From assembly GCA_016788525.1 (NCBI GenBank), contig JAEUPD010000061.1, forward strand, positions 1 to 32,217: a DNA stretch of 32,217 nucleotides, given 5' to 3'. A program made the position numbers and the translations under genes. The notes under the pieces are model-generated. The model made no database searches. It saw only the letters and a program-made list of their open reading frames with translations, and was not told where the DNA came from. Below, one piece after another: positions 28,604-32,217 of the stretch (positions are counted from its first letter, which is position 1; the number at the start of each line of letters is the position of its first letter). This DNA is from Rubrivivax sp. Lineage in GTDB: Bacteria; Pseudomonadota; Gammaproteobacteria; Burkholderiales; Burkholderiaceae_C.

Positions 28604-29524
28604 ATGCAGGTGGCCTGGCTGCTGGTGCCGGACTTCGTGCTCATCGCGCTGGGCTGGGCGCTGTGCCGCTTCACCGCGCTGAACCGCCCGGTGTGGGACG
28701 GCGTGGAGCGGCTGGTCTACCACCTGCTCTTTCCGGCGCTGCTGTTCGAGTCGATCGTGCGCCACCCGTTGGCACCGGGCGCGGCGTGGCCGCTGGTGGC
28801 CGCCGCGCTGGCCGTCACCGGCACGGGCATCGTGCTGGCGCTGGCGCTGGGGGCGTGGCCCGGCGTCGACGCGCGCGCGCACGCCTCCGGGGCGCAGACG
28901 GCCTACCGCTTCAACTCCTACGTCGCGCTGGCGCTGGCCGCGCGGCTGGGCGGCAGCCCGGGGCTGGCGGGCATGGCGCTGGTGCTGGCGGTGTGCGTGC
29001 CGGTGGTCAACGTGGCCGCGGTGTGGCCGCTGGCGCGCCAGGGCGGGCAGTTGTTCTGGCGCGAACTGCTGCGCAACCCGCTGATCCTGGCCACCCTGGC
29101 GGGCCTCGCCTTCAATGCGCTGGGCGGGCGGTTGCCCGACGTGGCGGCCACCACCTTGTCGCGGCTGGGCAGTGCGGCCCTGCCGCTGGGGCTGATGGCC
29201 GTGGGCGCCGGGCTGACGATGGGCGCGCTGCGCGACGCACCGCGGCTGGGCGCGGCGCTGCTGGGTGTGCGGCACGTGGTGCTGCCGCTGGTGGCGCTGG
29301 CCTTGGTGGCCGGCCCAGCGCCGCTGCTGGGCATGCCGGCGCTGCACCAGCAGCTGCTGGTGGCCTTCGCAGCGCTGCCCACGGCCTCCAGCGCCTACGT
29401 GCTGGCCGTGCGGCTGGGCGGGCATGGCGCCTACGTGGCCGGGCTCGTCACCGTGTCCACGCTGCTGGCGATGCCCGGGCTGCCGCTGGCGCTCTCGGCG
29501 TGGCGGTGGCTGGCTGCGCTCTGA
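28604..29524 (+). CDS. AEC (auxin efflux carrier) family transporter
   Basis: 306 residues, inner-membrane protein with about ten hydrophobic segments. The beginning VPDFVLIALGWALCRFTALN, then VERLVYHLLFPALLFESI, is the AEC opening. AYRFNSYVALALAARLGGSP, FWRELLRNPLILATLAGLAF and LPLGLMAVGAGLTMGALRD are further family blocks, and LHQQLLVAFAALPTASSAYV is the conserved second-half motif. Family members export or exchange small organic acids or amino acids. ATG 28604 fits the family's usual N-terminus; an in-frame ATG 59 codons upstream gives non-homologous text. Confidence 0.9.
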   Translation: MQVAWLLVPDFVLIALGWALCRFTALNRPVWDGVERLVYHLLFPALLFESIVRHPLAPGAAWPLVAAALAVTGTGIVLALALGAWPGVDARAHASGAQTAYRFNSYVALALAARLGGSPGLAGMALVLAVCVPVVNVAAVWPLARQGGQLFWRELLRNPLILATLAGLAFNALGGRLPDVAATTLSRLGSAALPLGLMAVGAGLTMGALRDAPRLGAALLGVRHVVLPLVALALVAGPAPLLGMPALHQQLLVAFAALPTASSAYVLAVRLGGHGAYVAGLVTVSTLLAMPGLPLALSAWRWLAAL

Positions 29525-29527
29525 CGG

Positions 29528-29553
29528 CTGGCCGCGAGGGCTGAAGCGGCCGG
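29528..29553. terminator. Possible bidirectional terminator hairpin between convergent genes
   Basis: CTGGCCGC and GCGGCCGG form an approximately 7-bp GC stem around a 10-base loop in the 36-base gap between the AEC carrier and the aminotransferase-like gene. No T-run follows on either strand, so intrinsic termination is uncertain. Confidence 0.35.
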
Positions 29554-29560
29554 CAGCGCA

Positions 29561-30475
29561 CTACCGCAAGCACGCCTGCAAGTACAGCGCGCTGGCCTCG
29601 GCCGTCAGCGGCCCGGGCTTGCCGTCGCCAATCGGCCGCCCGTCGATGCGCGTCACCGGCGTCACGCCGCCCAGCGTGCCGGTGACGAAGGCTTCGCGGG
29701 CCGAGTAGACCTGGGCCAGTGTGAAGTCGCACTCGCGCGCCACCTTGCCGGCGCCGCGCCAGGCGGCGATCACATTGCCCTGGGTGATGCCCTTGAAGCT
29801 GTACAGGCTGGTCGAGGTCCAGAGCTCCTCGTCGCGCACGATGAAGAAATTGGTCGAGTTGCAGCTGGCGACAAAACCGCGCGGGTCGAGCATCAGCGCT
29901 TCGTCGGCACCGGCGTTGATGGCCTGGATCAGGGCCTGGATCAGGTTCAGCCGGCTGTGCGAATTCAGCCGCAGGTCGAACACGTCGGGCCCGCTGGTGC
30001 GGAATGCCGAGGTGAACAGCGACAGCCCGCGGGCGCGGGTCTCGGGCTTGGGCGTCTTGTACTCGGCAACGATGACCACCGTGGCGCTGCCGACCACGAA
30101 GCGCGGGTCCTGGTTGGGCGTTCGCTTCAAGCCTCGCGTGACCATCAAGCGCATGTGGGCGCCGTCGGTCATGCCGTTGCGCTCGAGCGTGAGCGCGAGC
30201 GCCCGCTCGAGCGCCGCGCGGTCCATGCCGATATCGAGCGCGATGGACTTCGCGCCCTCGACCAGCCGGTCAAGGTGCGCCTGCAGGCTGATCAGGCGGC
30301 CCTGCACCAGCCGCAGCCCTTCCCAGACGCCATCGCCGAGCACGAAGCCGCTGTCGAAGATCGACACCACGGCCTGGTGGCGCGGGAAGAACTCGCCGTT
30401 CACGTAGACCTGCACATGCTCGTTGCGCGGATCGGCGGCGTAGCCCTGGGCGCTTTCGGAGCTGGGGGTGTTCAT
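29561..30475 (-). CDS. Class IV aminotransferase-fold protein lacking the usual PLP lysine
   Basis: 304 residues of the branched-chain/D-amino-acid aminotransferase fold. Marks: VQVYVNGEFFPRHQAVVSIF, DSGFVLGDGVWEGLRLVQGR, LISLQAHLDRLVEGAKSIAL, AHMRLMVTRGLKRTPNQDPR, GADEALMLDPRGFVASCNST and NFFIVRDEELWTSTS. Members normally hold PLP through a Lys placed six residues before the Asn/Glu/Gly of the following helix (LKHLNRLE in PabC, IKSLNLLG in D-amino acid transaminase). Here the aligned text is LRLNSHSRLN, with Asn at the Lys position. The protein may be a non-canonical enzyme or may use another residue. ATG 30475 is used; an in-frame ATG at 30514 is possible. It lies 35 bases after the amino-acid ABC ATPase gene on the same strand. 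Confidence 0.87.
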   Translation of the reverse strand: MNTPSSESAQGYAADPRNEHVQVYVNGEFFPRHQAVVSIFDSGFVLGDGVWEGLRLVQGRLISLQAHLDRLVEGAKSIALDIGMDRAALERALALTLERNGMTDGAHMRLMVTRGLKRTPNQDPRFVVGSATVVIVAEYKTPKPETRARGLSLFTSAFRTSGPDVFDLRLNSHSRLNLIQALIQAINAGADEALMLDPRGFVASCNSTNFFIVRDEELWTSTSLYSFKGITQGNVIAAWRGAGKVARECDFTLAQVYSAREAFVTGTLGGVTPVTRIDGRPIGDGKPGPLTAEASALYLQACLR

Positions 30476-30510
30476 AGTTTGGCTCCTGGCGGGCTGGGAC
30501 CGCGGCGGGT

Positions 30511-31332
30511 TCAAAAGTGGAATTCGTTGTGGCGCGCCAGAAAGGCCTGGGTGCGCGCCTGGCGCGGGTGCTTGAGCACTTCATCGGGCGTGCCCTGCTC
30601 GTGGATCACACCCTCGGCGATGAACAACACGCGGTTGGCCACGTGGTAGGCAAAGCCCAGCTCGTGCGTCACCAGCAGCAGGGTGCGGCCTTCGTCGGCC
30701 AGCGCGCGGATCACGCGCAGCACCTCGCCCACCAGCTCGGGATCCAGCGCCGAAGTGGGCTCGTCGAACAGCAGCAGCTCGGGCTCCATCGCCAGCGCGC
30801 GCGCGATCGCCACGCGCTGCTTCTGGCCGCCGGAGAGACGGGCCGGGTACTCGCTGGCCTTGTCGGCCAGGCCGACACGCGCCAGTTGCGCGCGCGCCTG
30901 CACATCGGCTGCTTCGCGCGCCAGGCGCTTCACGGTGAGCAGGCCTTCCATCACGTTGGCGAGCGCCGTCATGTGCGGGAACAGGTTGAACTGCTGGAAC
31001 ACCATGCCCACGCGCTGGCGCACCTGCGTCAGCTCACGCTCCGTGTACTCGGTGCGCACGCTGCCGTCGCGCAGCGTGCGCTCGGTGCCGATCACGGCGC
31101 CGCCGAGTTCGACGCGCCCGCTGCTGGGCCGCTCCATGAAGTTCAGGCAGCGCAGCAGCGTGCTCTTGCCCGACCCCGATGCCCCGAGGATGGCGATGCG
31201 GTCGCCGCGCGCCACGGTGAGGTCGATGCCCTTCAGGACCTCCGTCTGCCCGAACTGCTTGCGCAGCGCGCTGACTCGCAGCAGAGGGCGCAGCAGGGGC
31301 GGGGCGCCGGCGGGCTCGCTGGATGCGGTCAT
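30511..31332 (-). CDS. Polar amino-acid ABC importer ATPase (GlnQ/HisP-like)
   Basis: 273 residues. Walker A GASGSGKST, Q-loop VGMVFQQFNLFPHMTALANV, signature LSGGQKQRVAIARALAM, Walker B ELLLFDEPTSALDPELVGEV, H-loop LLLVTHELGFAYHVANRVLF; the end PRQARTQAFLARHNEF is typical of GlnQ/HisP. An insertion, ERTLRDGSVRTEYTERELTQ, before the Q-loop matches the longer HisP/OccP-like members. It follows its permease gene by 6 bases. The solute-binding protein and the rest of the second permease lie beyond the right edge or elsewhere. Confidence 0.93.
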   Translation of the reverse strand: MTASSEPAGAPPLLRPLLRVSALRKQFGQTEVLKGIDLTVARGDRIAILGASGSGKSTLLRCLNFMERPSSGRVELGGAVIGTERTLRDGSVRTEYTERELTQVRQRVGMVFQQFNLFPHMTALANVMEGLLTVKRLAREAADVQARAQLARVGLADKASEYPARLSGGQKQRVAIARALAMEPELLLFDEPTSALDPELVGEVLRVIRALADEGRTLLLVTHELGFAYHVANRVLFIAEGVIHEQGTPDEVLKHPRQARTQAFLARHNEFHF

Positions 31333-31338
31333 CGAGTC

Positions 31339-32004
31339 TCAATCGCCTTCGCGCAGCCTGCGCTCCAGCACATAGGTGGCCTGCACCAGCGGGTACAGGA
31401 AGGCGAAGAACAGCAACGCGATCACGGTGTAGGCCTCGATCGGGTTGAAGTGGATCGAGGCGATCAGCTTGCCTTGCTGCAGCAGCTCCACGTAGGCCAC
31501 GGCCGAGGCCAGCGTGGACATCTTGAAGATCTCGATGGCGCGATTCGTCAGCGCCGGCAGCATGCGCTTGATGGCCTGCGGCAGGATGATGCGGCGCATC
31601 GCCTGGCCTTGCGTCATGCCCAGCGCCTGCGCGCCTTCCCACTGGCCGCGTTCGAGCGACTGGATGCCGCCGCGGAAGATCTCGCCCGAGAACGCGGCCG
31701 AGTTGAGCGAGATGCCCAACGCCGCGGCCGTGAGCGGGCTGATCTCGAACGGCAGCAGCATCGGCAGCGCGAAGTAGAACCACAGGATCTGCACCAGCAC
31801 CGGTGTGGTGCGGAAGAACTCGACGAAGGCGCTCGCCGGCAGGTAGATCCAGGAGCGCCGCGAATACCGCCCGAGACCGACCAACAGGCCGAGCGAGAGG
31901 CCGAGCACCAGGCAGATGACGAAGATGCGCAGCGTGCCGGCCGCACCCGCGAGCAGCGCTGCGGGATGGGCCCAGACGGCGTCGAAATTCCAGCGGTGGT
32001 TCAT
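31339..32004 (-). CDS. Polar amino-acid ABC importer permease 1
   Basis: 221 residues, five or so membrane segments. N-terminal LLAGAAGTLRIFVICLVLGL is the HEQRO-type permease lead. FVEFFRTTPVLVQILWFYFA is the conserved GTPLLVQ-like stretch. The coupling EAA loop is EGAQALGMTQGQAMRRIILP followed by QAIKRMLPALTN. The C-terminus is LVQATYVLERRLREGD. It is 19 bases downstream of a second permease gene on the same strand, giving the usual permease-permease-ATPase order. Confidence 0.93.
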   Translation of the reverse strand: MNHRWNFDAVWAHPAALLAGAAGTLRIFVICLVLGLSLGLLVGLGRYSRRSWIYLPASAFVEFFRTTPVLVQILWFYFALPMLLPFEISPLTAAALGISLNSAAFSGEIFRGGIQSLERGQWEGAQALGMTQGQAMRRIILPQAIKRMLPALTNRAIEIFKMSTLASAVAYVELLQQGKLIASIHFNPIEAYTVIALLFFAFLYPLVQATYVLERRLREGD

Positions 32005-32023
32005 CGGGCGGCCATCAGTTCAC

Positions 32024-32217
32024 TCAATGCACCGTGGTCTCGCCGCTGACGGCCAGGCGCCGCTCGACGCGATGCACCACCAGGCTCGCCGCATAGATGA
32101 CCACGAAGTAGATCAGCGCCGTGACGGTGAACACCTCCAGCGGCCGGAAGGTCTTCTGCGCCAGCTCGTTGGCCTGGAACAGCAGGTCGGCGTAGGAGAC
32201 GGTGGCCACCAGCGTGG
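32024..32217 (-). CDS. Polar amino-acid ABC importer permease 2, C-terminal part only
   Basis: The last ~64 residues of a second permease, open to the right edge. ATVSYADLLFQANELAQKTF and RPLEVFTVTALIYFVVIYAA are parallel to permease 1's ASAVAYVELLQQGKLIASIH region. It ends LVVHRVERRLAVSGETTVH. The start is outside the window. Together with permease 1 it would form the heterodimeric membrane channel. Confidence 0.88.
   Translation of the reverse strand, partial: TLVATVSYADLLFQANELAQKTFRPLEVFTVTALIYFVVIYAASLVVHRVERRLAVSGETTVH

Overview
The window is about 70% GC and gene-dense. Its gene families (Bug-type receptor, LivKHMGF-type transporter, XerD, AEC carrier, DUF4256) and dispersed GC-rich palindromic repeats suggest a betaproteobacterium of the order Burkholderiales, perhaps the Rubrivivax/Leptothrix/Ideonella group. 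This is inference from sequence style; no rRNA or tRNA gene is present to confirm it.

Layout. (1) 1-3009: the start of a HlyD-type secretion adaptor gene (minus strand, running off the left edge), a 1.2-kb spacer with two inverted copies of a ~250-bp palindromic repeat, then an SRPBCC/AHSA1 protein and a DUF4256 protein. (2) 3241-8202: one 1653-residue surface protein with a signal peptide, a probable N-terminal beta-barrel, twelve 83-residue Ig-like repeats and an EGF signature at the C-terminus. (3) 8278-16626: an AraC/FeaR-like regulator divergent from a branched-chain/aromatic-type ABC importer (substrate-binding protein, two permeases, two ATPases) and an aldehyde dehydrogenase. The last ATPase and the dehydrogenase share one stop-free reading frame. 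Two repeat families are embedded in the operon spacers. The layout fits uptake and oxidation of an aromatic compound under AraC control (inference). (4) 16835-19392: a XamI-like type II restriction-modification pair with lower GC. (5) 19393-25488: a decay-rich stretch holding a broken second copy of an NAD(P)-binding protein gene, an intact MNT antitoxin beside a doubly broken HEPN toxin, a frameshifted ribbon-helix-helix gene, an MFS transporter with internal losses, a truncated Uma2 nuclease with a changed catalytic residue, and a lone contractile-tail tube protein. Intact VOC, NAD(P)-binding and cupin genes lie among them. (6) 25498-32217: housekeeping and transport genes: XerD recombinase, a Bug-type solute receptor, a chalcone-isomerase-like periplasmic protein, an AEC carrier, a class IV aminotransferase-fold protein lacking the expected lysine, and a polar amino-acid ABC importer running off the right edge.

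The items most worth following are the LivF-aldehyde dehydrogenase shared frame, the barrel/Ig/EGF surface protein, the toxin-dead HEPN/MNT locus, and the large multi-hairpin repeat family, which lies in several spacers and separates the receptor gene from the permease genes of the liv-like operon.
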